Shown here: piece by piece, positions 45,483-54,861 of the stretch
Layout: each line of letters starts with the position of its first letter
Position numbering within the stretch: the stretch's first letter is position 1
Source of the DNA: Sungkyunkwania multivorans
GTDB lineage: Bacteria > Bacteroidota > Bacteroidia > Flavobacteriales > Flavobacteriaceae
Direction: 5' to 3'
NCBI RefSeq assembly: GCF_042675645.1
Contig: NZ_JBHTJH010000017.1
Span: 310,001 to 374,000, forward strand
Length of the DNA: 64,000 nt
The notes under the pieces: model-generated
Database searches by the model: none
Told to the model about the DNA's origin: nothing
What the model saw: only the letters and a program-made list of their open reading frames with translations
Program-made: the position numbers and the translations under genes

Positions 45483-46691
45483 TTAGTTTATTACATTACA
45501 AAAGTCCATGACTATTTTATCGGTTGGTATTTCGGTATTTTTAAATTCGCTATGTGCCACCAAAAAGACTATGATATCTCCTTCTTCTTTTCCGTTTTCA
45601 ATACTTCTCATATCGAACGAATTGTGCCCTTCAATATTAGGCTCTACAGCTATGACCTCATGGCCATGGTGAACAAGGCTTTCAGCTACATATAGTGCTG
45701 GAGATTCTCTAAGATCATCAATATTGGGTTTGAATGCCAATCCCATGCATGAAATTTTCGCTTCGCGCCCGTTGTCGAGCTTAAATTGCAATGCGGCATT
45801 CTTCACTTTTTCGATGACCCATTCGGTTTTAAAGTTATTAATTTCTCTGGCAGCACGGATGATCTTTGACTCTTCTGGGAACTCAGATACGATAAACCAC
45901 GGATCTACGGCGATACAGTGACCGCCAACACCAGTTCCAGGTTGAAGAATATTGACTCGTGGGTGTTTGTTTGCCAAATCGATCAGCTCCCAAACATTGA
46001 TTCCGGCTTTGTCACATATCATCGAAAGCTCATTGGCGAAGGCGATCTGCACATCCCTCGAGGAGTTCTCCACCAATTTACACATCTCTGCTGTTTTTGC
46101 ATTGGTCTTATGCAGCGCGCCTTTCACAAAGTGCCTGTAGAACCAAATAGCTTTTTCGGTAGATGCCTCGTCGATGCCGCCGATGGCTCGATCGTTATGC
46201 TCTAATTCGTGTATGACGTTTCCTGGGAGTACTCTTTCTGGACAATAGGCCATACTTATCTTTCCCATTAATTCAGGTCGTTCGTCAAAGATGACCTTTT
46301 GCATCTTCTCGGTCGTCCCAACCGGGCTAGTCGACTCGATGATCACCAAGCATCCCTCATTAAGTGTTGGTAAAATTGCTCTCGTAGCCGATTCTACATA
46401 CGTGATGTCTGGTTCGTGATCGCCTTTAAAAGGTGTTGGAACCGCAATCAAATATACATCTGCGGCTACAGGCGAGGTGGTGGCTTTGAGATATTTCTCT
46501 TTCACTACATGATGCACCAGACCGTCCAGGTCCGGTTCAACAATATGTATTTCTCCTCTATTGATCGTATCTACAACATTCTGGTGTATGTCTACTCCAG
46601 TAACTTGAAGTCCCTTGCTAGCTATCAACGCGGCAGTGGGCAAGCCAATGTACCCCAAACCAACCATTACTACACTAGGTTTGCTATCCAT
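45483..46691 (-). CDS. wecC: UDP-N-acetyl-D-mannosamine dehydrogenase (WecC/WbpA type)
   Basis: A 402-residue NAD-dependent UDP-sugar 6-dehydrogenase. The N-terminal VMVGLGYIGLPTAALIAS binds NAD, and the catalytic Cys lies in GTGVGGHCIAVDPWF. A central SSRDVQIAFANEL helix also fits the WecC/WbpA branch. With WecB next to it, UDP-ManNAcA is the expected product. The related WbpA enzymes make UDP-GlcNAcA, which the WlbA-like enzyme in this window would need. Confidence 0.9.
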   Translation of the reverse strand: MDSKPSVVMVGLGYIGLPTAALIASKGLQVTGVDIHQNVVDTINRGEIHIVEPDLDGLVHHVVKEKYLKATTSPVAADVYLIAVPTPFKGDHEPDITYVESATRAILPTLNEGCLVIIESTSPVGTTEKMQKVIFDERPELMGKISMAYCPERVLPGNVIHELEHNDRAIGGIDEASTEKAIWFYRHFVKGALHKTNAKTAEMCKLVENSSRDVQIAFANELSMICDKAGINVWELIDLANKHPRVNILQPGTGVGGHCIAVDPWFIVSEFPEESKIIRAAREINNFKTEWVIEKVKNAALQFKLDNGREAKISCMGLAFKPNIDDLRESPALYVAESLVHHGHEVIAVEPNIEGHNSFDMRSIENGKEEGDIIVFLVAHSEFKNTEIPTDKIVMDFCNVIN

Positions 46692-46693
46692 GC

Positions 46694-47821
46694 TTAATTT
46701 TTTGATATATGATCTACTATTCTAATGCAAGCTTTTCCGTCGCCATAAGGATTGTGAAGCTTGCTCATTTCTTTGTATGCGCGTTCATCGGCAAGTAATT
46801 TATTTGCTTCAGAAACGATGAGGGTCGCATCCGTTCCTACCAATTTTACGGTCCCAGCATCGACGGCTTCGGGTCGTTCGGTGGTATCGCGCATCACCAA
46901 AACTGGTTTGCCCAAACTTGGCGCTTCTTCCTGTACACCCCCACTATCGGTTATTATGAGATATGATTGATCCATAAGCCAAACGAAAGCAGGATAGGAA
47001 AGCGGAGCAATGAGTTTAATATTTGGTATATCACCCAATAGATCATAGACCGGTTTTTGAACATTTGGGTTCAAATGAACGGGGTACACGATTTCGATAT
47101 CGGCATTATCTTCTGCCAATTGCCTAAGGGCCTTACAAATATTGATAAATCCTTGTCCGTGATTCTCTCTGCGATGCCCTGTTACCAGAACCAATCTTCG
47201 ACTGGTATCCAATAGCTCCTTCAGTTTTTCTACCTCGTGGTCCTTGTAGCTCTCAGATTTCACCTTATTCACACTGAACTCTAATGCGTCAATAACGGTA
47301 TTGCCAGTGACCAAAATACTCTCTTGTGACTTATTTTCTGCAACAAGATTATCTCTGGATGTGGTTGTAGGCGCAAAATGAATCTCTGAAACGACCCCGG
47401 TCACACACCGATTCATTTCCTCGGGAAAAGGTGATTTCATGTTGTGGGTGCGCAGACCCGCTTCTACATGACAAACTTTAGCGCCCGCATAAAACGCCGC
47501 CAAGCTGGTCGCCATCGTTGTGGTGGTATCGCCATGAACATACACATAATCTGGATGGAAGTCTTCTAGAACAGGTTTGAGACCTGTAATGATATCGGCA
47601 GTAAGGCCATACAAATTTTGATTTGGCTTCATGAGGTCAAGATCGTAGTCTGGTGTGATCTCAAAAAAAGAAAGTACCTGGTCTAACATTTCACGATGCT
47701 GTGCTGTGATACAAACCTTGGTTTCGAAGTGTTCGTGTTGTTTTTGAAATGCTTTGACCAGCGGAGCCATTTTTATGGCCTCGGGTCTCGTGCCAAAAAC
47801 AATAAGATTCTTTTTCTTCAT
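46694..47821 (-). CDS. wecB: UDP-N-acetylglucosamine 2-epimerase (non-hydrolysing)
   Basis: A 375-residue GT-B-like epimerase that interconverts UDP-GlcNAc and UDP-ManNAc. Visible landmarks are [32 protein letters not shown] and FPEEMNR, then [20 protein letters not shown] in the C-terminal domain. I chose ATG 47821 ([10 protein letters not shown]); an in-frame GTG lies two codons upstream. It is the first gene of the long polysaccharide operon. Confidence 0.94.
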   Translation of the reverse strand: MKKKNLIVFGTRPEAIKMAPLVKAFQKQHEHFETKVCITAQHREMLDQVLSFFEITPDYDLDLMKPNQNLYGLTADIITGLKPVLEDFHPDYVYVHGDTTTTMATSLAAFYAGAKVCHVEAGLRTHNMKSPFPEEMNRCVTGVVSEIHFAPTTTSRDNLVAENKSQESILVTGNTVIDALEFSVNKVKSESYKDHEVEKLKELLDTSRRLVLVTGHRRENHGQGFINICKALRQLAEDNADIEIVYPVHLNPNVQKPVYDLLGDIPNIKLIAPLSYPAFVWLMDQSYLIITDSGGVQEEAPSLGKPVLVMRDTTERPEAVDAGTVKLVGTDATLIVSEANKLLADERAYKEMSKLHNPYGDGKACIRIVDHISKN

Positions 47822-48120
47822 TACCACCTAAAACTTTTATGCGACGACTAGGTCTTACTTGTTCAAATCGTGGGCAAAGGTAATGTATTTATTGAGAATA
47901 TTGATATGCGACAAATGTTATGTTGTTATTAGGAAATACTCGGTGTTTTCGGGCTTCTACATACTTCATATCCATACGTTTTCCAATCAAATAAATCAGC
48001 TGCATTTCGACTCGGAAAACAGCTGCTTCAAATGGCTTTTATGAGCATGAAGGGTCATGGGCGAAAATAGAGAAAAGCAATAATGGAGAAGCCTCCTCTT
48101 ACCGACGATCTAAGACGACA
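47822..48120. other. Leader region of the long polysaccharide operon
   Basis: This 299-base gap separates cysN (ending at 48121) from wecB, both on the minus strand. It carries the TACCTTTG box listed separately and otherwise shows no open frame. CAGCTG occurs twice (about 47998 and 48021) without forming a convincing hairpin. A regulatory leader is possible but not demonstrated. Confidence 0.4.
47875..47882 (-). promoter_or_regulatory. Candidate -7 box TACCTTTG for the wecB-led operon
   Basis: On the minus strand TACCTTTG matches TAnnTTTG 53 bases before the wecB ATG. A TTTG at 47915-47912 is 29 bases upstream, longer than typical for the -33 element. It is the only consensus-like box in this gap, so it is the best candidate for the main promoter of the 32-kb operon. 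Confidence 0.45.
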
Positions 48121-49377
48121 TCATATGATCATTCCTGCGGCCACTGTCTCATTCGTGGTTTCATCTACCAGAATGATGCTGCCTGTATTTCTATTTTGTC
48201 TGTAGGAATCGATCAAGAGGGGTTTGGTCGTTCTAATATTGATCCTCGCGATGTCGTTCATGGTGAGCTCTTTATTTACAAGGTCTCTTTCAAAAGTATT
48301 GATATTGATCTTATATACTACCTCTTTGATCATGGCCTTTTGCTCATTCGACGTATGCCTGATAAAATATTTGGCTCTTGGTCGGGCCGGCTGATCATTC
48401 AACCAACACAACATGATATCGATATCTTGCTCGACCCTTGGCTTATTCTTCGATCGTACGATCATATCTCCTCTACTGACGTCTATGTCATCTTCCAGCG
48501 TCATTGAGATGGACATGGGCCCGTAGGCTTCCTCGACCTGTACTTCTCCCATATTCATGCTCTTGATCTTAGAGGTAAATCCGGATGGAAGTACGGTTAC
48601 CTCATCACCCACTCTGAATATTCCGCTGGAGACCCTACCCGCATAACCTCTATAATCGCGATGTTCCTCACTTTGAGGTCTTAGTACCGTTTGCACAGGG
48701 AAACGGGCATCTACCTTATTGATGTCACTGCTTATATGTGTGGTTTCTAAGGTATGCAACAATGGCGCTCCTTGATACCATGCCATATTGGAGGACCTAT
48801 TGACCACATTATCTCCTTGCAAGGCGCTTATTGGAATGAAATGTATATCCTTGACCAATAATTTAGAGGAGAATTCTTCAAACTGGGAAACAATCTCATC
48901 ATAGACCTTTTCCGAGAAATCAACCAAATCCATTTTATTGATACAAACAATGACGTGCGGAATTTGCAACAAAGAAGCGATAAAGGAATGTCTTCGTGTC
49001 TGCTCGGTAACTCCATGCCTGGCATCTACAAGAACGATCGCAGCATTGGCTGTGGAAGCTCCAGTGACCATATTGCGTGTGTATTGAATATGACCTGGAG
49101 TATCTGCGATGATGAACTTTCTTTTGGGTGTCGTAAAGTATCTATAAGCAACATCTATCGTGATCCCTTGTTCTCGTTCATCTCGTAAACCGTCTGTGAA
49201 CAAGGCCAGATCAACGCCATCGTGACCCTTCTTTTTGCTGGTATGTTCTATGGCTTCAAGCTGATCTTCAAATATGGATTTTGAGTCATATAGCAATCTT
49301 CCGATAAGTGTGCTCTTACCATCATCGACGCTCCCCGCTGTTGTAAATCGCAATAATTGATTCTTCTCTATCTGCAT
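48121..49377 (-). CDS. cysN: Sulfate adenylyltransferase GTPase subunit (copy 1)
   Basis: A 418-residue translation-factor-like GTPase that drives APS formation by CysD. The P-loop is GSVDDGKSTLIG, switch II DTPGHIQYTRN and the base-specificity motif NKMD, followed by EF-Tu-like beta-barrels (RFPVQTVLRPQ). It lacks a fused APS kinase; a separate cysC is in the same operon. A second, diverged cysN of the same length lies at 59882-61138. Confidence 0.94.
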   Translation of the reverse strand: MQIEKNQLLRFTTAGSVDDGKSTLIGRLLYDSKSIFEDQLEAIEHTSKKKGHDGVDLALFTDGLRDEREQGITIDVAYRYFTTPKRKFIIADTPGHIQYTRNMVTGASTANAAIVLVDARHGVTEQTRRHSFIASLLQIPHVIVCINKMDLVDFSEKVYDEIVSQFEEFSSKLLVKDIHFIPISALQGDNVVNRSSNMAWYQGAPLLHTLETTHISSDINKVDARFPVQTVLRPQSEEHRDYRGYAGRVSSGIFRVGDEVTVLPSGFTSKIKSMNMGEVQVEEAYGPMSISMTLEDDIDVSRGDMIVRSKNKPRVEQDIDIMLCWLNDQPARPRAKYFIRHTSNEQKAMIKEVVYKININTFERDLVNKELTMNDIARINIRTTKPLLIDSYRQNRNTGSIILVDETTNETVAAGMII

Positions 49378-49386
49378 CTTCTCTTT

Positions 49387-50292
49387 TTAAAAATATCCTT
49401 GTCGTTTCCTATCTTCCATCGCGGTCTCCGATCTTTTGTCGTCGCTTCGATTTCCTCGTTCGGTATGTCGCATGGTAGAGACCTCATCCACTATTTTCTC
49501 TAAAGTATCCGCCTCGGATTCTATCCCTCCTGTTATGGTGATATCTCCTAGCGTTCGAAATCGAACCTTCTTAGTGATCACCTCTTCATTGTCATCAAGG
49601 ATGAGAAATTCGGACATCGGTATCCATGAATTGTTTCTCCAGACCACTTTTCTTTCATGAGCAAAATAGAGTGATGGTATAGAAATATTCTCTCGTTGGA
49701 TGTAGTTCCACACATCCATCTCTGTCCAATTGCTTATTGGGAATGCCCTGAAGTGTTCTCCCTCGAAGTGCCTTCCATTGAAGAGATTCCATAGTTCTGG
49801 ACGTTGATTCTTTGGGTCCCATTGCCCAAAATCATCCCTGTGGGAGAAGAAACGCTCTTTTGCACGCGCCTTTTCCTCGTCTCTTCTTCCGCCACCGATC
49901 GCACAGTCTATTTTGTGCTGCTCGATGGCATCTAACAAGGTGGTGATCTGTAATGCGTTTCTCGTGGCGCTCTTCCCCTTTTCTTCGGCTACTCTGCCTT
50001 GATCTATCGATTCTTGTACTGATCCTACAATGAGTTTGACCCCTAGATTTTCAATAAGGTCATCTCTAAATTTGATGGTCTCAGGAAAATTGTGCCCAGT
50101 ATCCACATGCATCAATGCAAAAGGAATTTTTGCCGGATAAAAAGCCTTTTGTGCTAAATGTGTTACCACGATAGAGTCTTTTCCCCCAGAAAATAAGATC
50201 ACCGGGTTTTCAAATTGTGCCTTTACCTCTCTAAGGATGTATATGGCTTCTGACTCTAGCTCATCTAGGTAATTTAGGTAATACTTGCTCAT
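49387..50292 (-). CDS. cysD: Sulfate adenylyltransferase catalytic subunit (copy 1)
   Basis: A 301-residue PP-loop ATP pyrophosphatase-type enzyme that makes APS from ATP and sulfate. The PP-loop is VILFSGGKDSIVV. Further conserved blocks are HVDTGHNFPETI, CAIGGGRRDEEKARAKER and SNWTEMDVWNYI. It overlaps cysC by 4 bases and is 9 bases upstream of cysN, forming a complete operon for PAPS synthesis. Confidence 0.95.
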   Translation of the reverse strand: MSKYYLNYLDELESEAIYILREVKAQFENPVILFSGGKDSIVVTHLAQKAFYPAKIPFALMHVDTGHNFPETIKFRDDLIENLGVKLIVGSVQESIDQGRVAEEKGKSATRNALQITTLLDAIEQHKIDCAIGGGRRDEEKARAKERFFSHRDDFGQWDPKNQRPELWNLFNGRHFEGEHFRAFPISNWTEMDVWNYIQRENISIPSLYFAHERKVVWRNNSWIPMSEFLILDDNEEVITKKVRFRTLGDITITGGIESEADTLEKIVDEVSTMRHTERGNRSDDKRSETAMEDRKRQGYF

Positions 50293-50888
50293 TTTTGAAG
50301 TCCTAATCTGGGTTCTATAAATGCGATCACTTTTCTTGTCGCCTGATCTATGGTTTCTCTCTCGGTAACAATTTCGATATCTGGGTTTTCAGGTGCTTCA
50401 TAGGGCGCTGAGATACCGGTAAGGTTCTTTATTTTCCCTTCGCGCGCCTTTTTATAGAGTCCTTTAATGTCTCTTCGTTCACATTCTTCGACGCTGGTGT
50501 TGACATAGACCTCTATAAAGTTAGCATCTTTGACCGTGGCCTTGACCATCTCCCGGTCTTTTTTGTAGGGGGACACAAAGGAGGCCAGAACAACGATGCC
50601 TGCATCGATAAACAGTTTTGACATCTCGCCTATTCTTCGAATATTCTCTGAGCGATCTTCTGGTGAGAAACTCAGGTCCTTATTCATGCCTTTTCTAACA
50701 TTATCCCCATCTAGCGTATATGTTCTTATCCCCAGGGCGTGAAGCTCTTGTTCTACCTTATTGGCTATGGTTGATTTCCCAGAGCCCGATAGCCCAGTAA
50801 ACCAAAGAAGCATCGAATTGTGCTTATTTAGGGCGTTTCTTTCCTTTCTATCTACTTTAAAGGTATGTTTGTAGGTGTTAATGCTCAT
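50289..50888 (-). CDS. cysC: Adenylylsulfate kinase
   Basis: A 199-residue APS kinase that phosphorylates APS to PAPS. The Walker A is GLSGSGKSTIAN, and substrate-binding blocks are LDGDNVRKGMNKDLSFSPEDR and VYVNTSVEECERRDIKGLY. It is the only APS kinase in the window, serving both cysD-cysN sets. It overlaps cysD and the DUF2061 gene by 4 bases each. Confidence 0.95.
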   Translation of the reverse strand: MSINTYKHTFKVDRKERNALNKHNSMLLWFTGLSGSGKSTIANKVEQELHALGIRTYTLDGDNVRKGMNKDLSFSPEDRSENIRRIGEMSKLFIDAGIVVLASFVSPYKKDREMVKATVKDANFIEVYVNTSVEECERRDIKGLYKKAREGKIKNLTGISAPYEAPENPDIEIVTERETIDQATRKVIAFIEPRLGLQK

Positions 50889-51136
50889 TCGTTCTGCTTC
50901 TTCTTATTTCTTCTAAAAAGCAATCCAAAATCGGATTTATACCACAGTCTTTCGTGGTAATAATATAAAATCATTTTTATGACTGATTCGGCAATGGCCA
51001 CTCCCGAAGCCTTTTGCATGGCATTGGGATCTTCCTTAAAAAAGATCAGTGCCAACAAAAATGTCGTGAGAGAAGCGATAATTCTCCATGTGATCGTCTT
51101 GGCTATATGCCTTTTTCTTGATATGTCCTTCATCAT
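50885..51136 (-). CDS. DUF2061 family small membrane protein
   Basis: An 83-residue protein matching DUF2061: a basic N-terminus (SRKRHIAKTITWRIIASLTTF), two hydrophobic helices, and a HERLWYKSDFG segment. Function unknown. It sits between cysQ and cysC with 4-base overlaps on both sides, so it is tied to sulfate activation and might aid sulfate entry or anchor the enzymes at the membrane. Confidence 0.85.
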   Translation of the reverse strand: MMKDISRKRHIAKTITWRIIASLTTFLLALIFFKEDPNAMQKASGVAIAESVIKMILYYYHERLWYKSDFGLLFRRNKKKQNE

Positions 51137-51924
51137 TTACAAATAAACCAAGAGTTCAGTAAATTCTCTTTATTATATATCAATGGCTCTTGTGTCTCCA
51201 AAGATATCACATCTACACCAACTGCGTTGCAAATGGCTTGTCCTGCTGCTGTATCCCATTCCATTGTGGGCGCATATCTGGGATATACCGTAGCCAAGCC
51301 TTCGGCCACCAAACAGAATTTCAGCGAGCTTCCTCTTGAAACGATTTCAATTTCTTTGTTCTCTGATTTTAAGGATGCGATATATCTTTTCGTCTCCTCG
51401 TTCATGTGAGACCTGCTTCCAACCACTTTGATCTTTTCCTCGTTCCCCTTTTCCGGCGTAATTTGCTCCGATGCCTCATATAGTTCTTCGCAAGAAACCC
51501 TTGTCTCTTCAATCTTTACTTTAAAAGCTTGGCCCTCCTCAACTTTCGCATAGTACAATATTCTCTTTTCTGGAACATAGATCACTCCTAAAATAGGTGT
51601 TCCCCCTTCGATCAAGGCGATGTTCACGGTGAATTCTCCATTTCTCTTGATGAATTCCTTGGTGCCATCCAGAGGGTCAACCATCCAACATAAAGTCCAT
51701 TTTTTTCTAGTTGAGAATGCCACTTCCCTGTTCTCCTCGCTAATGATCGGAATATCTGTCTTTAGCAGAAGATCATTGATGATATCATTTGCTTTCTTAT
51801 CCGCTTCAGTAAGTGGTGAATTATCGGCTTTCAACTCAACATTGAATGCTTTTTGATAAATTTCCATGATGGCTTCTCCCGCAGCAATAGATGCCTTAAT
51901 GGCTATGTCCAAGTTTGTATCCAT
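51133..51924 (-). CDS. cysQ: 3'(2'),5'-bisphosphate nucleotidase CysQ
   Basis: A 263-residue member of the inositol-monophosphatase fold that removes the 3'-phosphate of PAP, the by-product of PAPS-using sulfotransferases. The metal-binding motif is VDPLDGTKEFIKRNGEF, with EEN upstream and WDTAAGQAI near the C-terminus. I favour ATG 51924 (MDTNLDIAIKASIAAGEAI); ATG 51972 is in frame and also possible, because a -7-like box lies at 52004-52011. First gene of the PAPS operon. Confidence 0.92.
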   Translation of the reverse strand: MDTNLDIAIKASIAAGEAIMEIYQKAFNVELKADNSPLTEADKKANDIINDLLLKTDIPIISEENREVAFSTRKKWTLCWMVDPLDGTKEFIKRNGEFTVNIALIEGGTPILGVIYVPEKRILYYAKVEEGQAFKVKIEETRVSCEELYEASEQITPEKGNEEKIKVVGSRSHMNEETKRYIASLKSENKEIEIVSRGSSLKFCLVAEGLATVYPRYAPTMEWDTAAGQAICNAVGVDVISLETQEPLIYNKENLLNSWFICK

Positions 51925-52003
51925 GTACAGCTTTCTTCTAGCATCTTTATCTCCAAGCTTCCGGAGCAACATTGAGTTTCAGATGCCATTTTCATTATGA
52001 GCA

Positions 52004-52011
52004 CAAATATA
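52004..52011 (-). promoter_or_regulatory. Candidate -7 box TATATTTG for the cysQ operon
   Basis: TATATTTG on the minus strand matches TAnnTTTG. It predicts transcription from near 51997, giving a leader of about 25 or 73 bases depending on the cysQ start. The -33 position has no clear TTG; a TTTG is only 11 bases upstream. Confidence 0.4.
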
Positions 52012-52131
52012 CTTAAACCAAACAAAGCTGCGTTGTACATTGAGGTTCTTATATCGCAGCCAGAATAAGAAGTTTGCGTCGTTACCTCACCGCGTTTCTC
52101 ATTCTGTTTCGCACTTTTAGAAAAATATGCT

Positions 52132-53106
52132 TTAGGATTTTTTACGGAAAGGATGCTTGGACAGTTTCTTTCTTGCAAAGGGATGGTAATCTCCCTTCAG
52201 TCCTCTTGGTTGCGCATGCCGGATGTCATGTACCACCTCGATAGCGGTCCTGGCATCTTTAATTCCATAACCTTCACCAGCTAAAATTCTTCTATACGAT
52301 TCGTTATGGAGCTCCGTAAATCCTCCACTAAACTCCAATTCCTCTCCTTCTATAAGAATAGAGCGATAGGTGCGTTGTCCTTTTTCTTTAATGTGGTCTG
52401 GCAGCAACTCATAATTGATGGAAAGAAACCAACGAACGCGTGCCTTTTCAAACACCAAATAGCCAGCTGCCCTGTCATGGGTGTGGAGATGAACAACATT
52501 TTCCTTCACAGTGCCAAAGATCCATGCAAGCATATCATAGAAATGCACTCCGATATTGGTCGCGATGCCACCTGATTTCGCAATATCTCCCTTCCAAGAG
52601 GTATAATACCAGTGTCCCCTTGATGTTAAATAGGTAAGGTCGATATCATATATTTTATCTTCTGGACCCTCGTCGATCTTCTTCTTTAGCGCGATGATCG
52701 TTGGATGCACCCTTAATTGTAAAATGTTGAAAATTCTTTTCCCTGATTCTTTCTCCAAGGCTTCCAAGGCATCAATATTCCATGGATTAAGCACTAAGGG
52801 TTTTTCACAGATAGCGTGCGCTCCTCTTCGCAATCCCAGACGTATGTGTGAATCATGTAAATAGTTGGGCGTGCATATACTCAAATAATCCAAATTTACA
52901 TTTTTCTCATACCTGAGTTTTTCCAAGTGGCGATCGAAGCGCTCGTACTCTACAAAAAAATCGGCATTGGGAAAATAGCTATCCATGATGCCAACACTAT
53001 CAAATTTATCGAGCGCGGCTATCAGGTTGTTACCAGTCTCCTTGATTGCCATCAAGTGACGAGGCGCTATGTATCCTGCTACACCAATTAGTGCGAAATT
53101 CTTCAT
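52132..53106 (-). CDS. Gfo/Idh/MocA sugar oxidoreductase (WlbA/WbpB-like)
   Basis: A 324-residue NAD-dependent enzyme. The N-terminus is MKNFALIGVAGYIAPRHLMA, the substrate-site Lys lies in AICEKPLVL, and GIATNIGVHFYDMLAWIFG is typical of WlbA/WbpB. These oxidise C3 of UDP-GlcNAcA on the way to UDP-diacetamido-uronic acids. It follows the WlbB-like gene by 22 bases. The partner aminotransferase (WlbC/WbpE) is not adjacent. Confidence 0.87.
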   Translation of the reverse strand: MKNFALIGVAGYIAPRHLMAIKETGNNLIAALDKFDSVGIMDSYFPNADFFVEYERFDRHLEKLRYEKNVNLDYLSICTPNYLHDSHIRLGLRRGAHAICEKPLVLNPWNIDALEALEKESGKRIFNILQLRVHPTIIALKKKIDEGPEDKIYDIDLTYLTSRGHWYYTSWKGDIAKSGGIATNIGVHFYDMLAWIFGTVKENVVHLHTHDRAAGYLVFEKARVRWFLSINYELLPDHIKEKGQRTYRSILIEGEELEFSGGFTELHNESYRRILAGEGYGIKDARTAIEVVHDIRHAQPRGLKGDYHPFARKKLSKHPFRKKS

Positions 53107-53128
53107 TCTTAAAATTTAATAGTACTTG

Positions 53129-53710
53129 CTAGCTTATTCTTGTAACACTGTTGTTTTCTAGCTTATATTCTTGTCCGCTTTCAGGACATTTTGCCATTCC
53201 TTCTTTATTAAAATTCAATCGATGCCCGTACTCGCCAACCCATCCTATCTGTATGGCGGGGTTGCCAACGATCAAGGCGTAGGCAGGTACTTCTTTAGTG
53301 ACGACCGCTCCAGCACCTACAAAGGCGTACTCACCAATATCATTGCCACAGACAATGGTAGCATTAGCGCCAATGGAGGCGCCCTTCTTTACTTTGGTCT
53401 TGGTATATTGCCCCCTTCTGTTGATAGCACTTCTGGGGTTGATCACATTGGTAAAGACCATGGATGGTCCAAGAAACACATCGTCCTCGCAAGTAACTCC
53501 GGTGTACACGGAGACATTGTTCTGAATCTTCACATTGTTTCCCAAAACCACTTCAGGAGCAATGACCACATTTTGTCCAATATTGCATTTCTTGCCGATG
53601 ACACAATCGGGCATGATATGAGAGAAATGCCAGATCTTAGTGCCACTTCCTATAGTGCTTCCCTTATCTATTACTGCTGTTTCGTGTGCGAAAAAATCTG
53701 ATTCTGGCAT
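53129..53710 (-). CDS. Hexapeptide-repeat acetyltransferase (WlbB/WbpD-like)
   Basis: A 193-residue left-handed beta-helix enzyme with repeats such as IGKKCNIGQNVVIAPEVVLG, then VFTNVINPRSAINRRGQY, characteristic of WlbB/WbpD and related sugar 3-N-acetyltransferases. Ending residues IGWVGEYGHRL also fit. It would acetylate a 3-amino uronic acid nucleotide made via the WlbA-like enzyme. It follows pseI by 110 bases on the same strand. Confidence 0.87.
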   Translation of the reverse strand: MPESDFFAHETAVIDKGSTIGSGTKIWHFSHIMPDCVIGKKCNIGQNVVIAPEVVLGNNVKIQNNVSVYTGVTCEDDVFLGPSMVFTNVINPRSAINRRGQYTKTKVKKGASIGANATIVCGNDIGEYAFVGAGAVVTKEVPAYALIVGNPAIQIGWVGEYGHRLNFNKEGMAKCPESGQEYKLENNSVTRIS

Positions 53711-53820
53711 GTTGGTTCAATCATATTAGGGTATCATCATTTTGCTGCAGCCATAAAATTAGGCATTTCAGCATCATTTCAACTGCTCTTGAAATTTATA
53801 CCGAATTAATGATCCTTTTT

Positions 53821-54861
53821 TCAAGAAAACATCGATTCTTCAAGGGGCGTTCCCCTGTCAAAATCTTGATCGAATCGCTTTCCCATTATTTCATCATAAT
53901 GCTTCGGATGCATACCATAACCTGGGCGGATCGATCTCACATTTTTATTCGTCAACGTTTCTCCTTTTTTAACATCTTCAACGATAAAAAGGGATCTTGC
54001 GAATTTTCGATTCTTTTCTACTCTTTCCGATAACTCATAAGAAGCCCTTCCGAGTAGTTTCTCTGTATCTCGAATCGCATGGACCATCGCAGTAAAGTCT
54101 TTCTCATCCAGCGAAAAATCCGCGTCTGGCCCTCCGACCGATCTATCCAAAATGAAATGCTTCTCTATCACCTTGGCGCCAAGCGTGGTGGCGATGGCAG
54201 GAGCAAGATATCCATAGGTATGGTCAGAAAAACCTATCTCAACATTAAATCTGGACTTCATGTCTTCAATCGTTCGAAGATTGGCCAACTCCAAAGGAGC
54301 GGGATAGGCCGAAGTACATTTTAGAATTATTATTTCTTCATTCCCCGCTTTTTTACAGGTAGATATGGCCAATGCAATGTCCTCTTCAGAAGCGATTCCT
54401 GTGGACATGATGATAGGTTTTCCTTTGGAAGCGGCATATGATATCAACGGGATGTCCTGAATTTCGAAAGAGGCGATCTTATATGCAGGAACATCCAGGT
54501 CTTCCAAGAAATCGACCGCAGTATCATCGAAGGGAGAAGAAAAACAGATGAGTCCTTCTTCTTTGGCCGTATCAAAAAGTGTCTGATGCCACTCCCAAGG
54601 CGTATAGGCTTCGGCATACAACTCATAAAGTGTCTTACCATCCCAAAGCGTGCCTTCTTCTATCTTGAAATGTTGATTGTCGCAATCGATCGTCAAGGTG
54701 TCTGGAGTATATGTCTGCAATTTTATGGCGTCCGCACCCGCCCTTTTCGCAGCTCTTATCGTTTCAATGGCGATCTCCAAGTTTCCATTGTGGTTGGCAG
54801 AAAGTTCTGCAATGATAAAACACGGATGATCTCCTCCTACCTCTTTATGGCCTATTTTCAT
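53821..54861 (-). CDS. pseI: Pseudaminic acid synthase
   Basis: A 346-residue NeuB-type enzyme that condenses phosphoenolpyruvate with a 6-deoxy-diamino-altrose to give pseudaminic acid. Visible blocks are FIIAELSANHNGNLE, AIKLQTYTPDTLTID, the SAF/antifreeze-like C-terminal domain (RSLFIVEDVKKGETLT) and IRPGYGMHP. These favour PseI over NeuB or LegI. I chose ATG 54861 (MKIGHKEVGGDHP); the upstream frame to 54930 is overlap with the formyltransferase gene. Confidence 0.93.
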   Translation of the reverse strand: MKIGHKEVGGDHPCFIIAELSANHNGNLEIAIETIRAAKRAGADAIKLQTYTPDTLTIDCDNQHFKIEEGTLWDGKTLYELYAEAYTPWEWHQTLFDTAKEEGLICFSSPFDDTAVDFLEDLDVPAYKIASFEIQDIPLISYAASKGKPIIMSTGIASEEDIALAISTCKKAGNEEIIILKCTSAYPAPLELANLRTIEDMKSRFNVEIGFSDHTYGYLAPAIATTLGAKVIEKHFILDRSVGGPDADFSLDEKDFTAMVHAIRDTEKLLGRASYELSERVEKNRKFARSLFIVEDVKKGETLTNKNVRSIRPGYGMHPKHYDEIMGKRFDQDFDRGTPLEESMFS

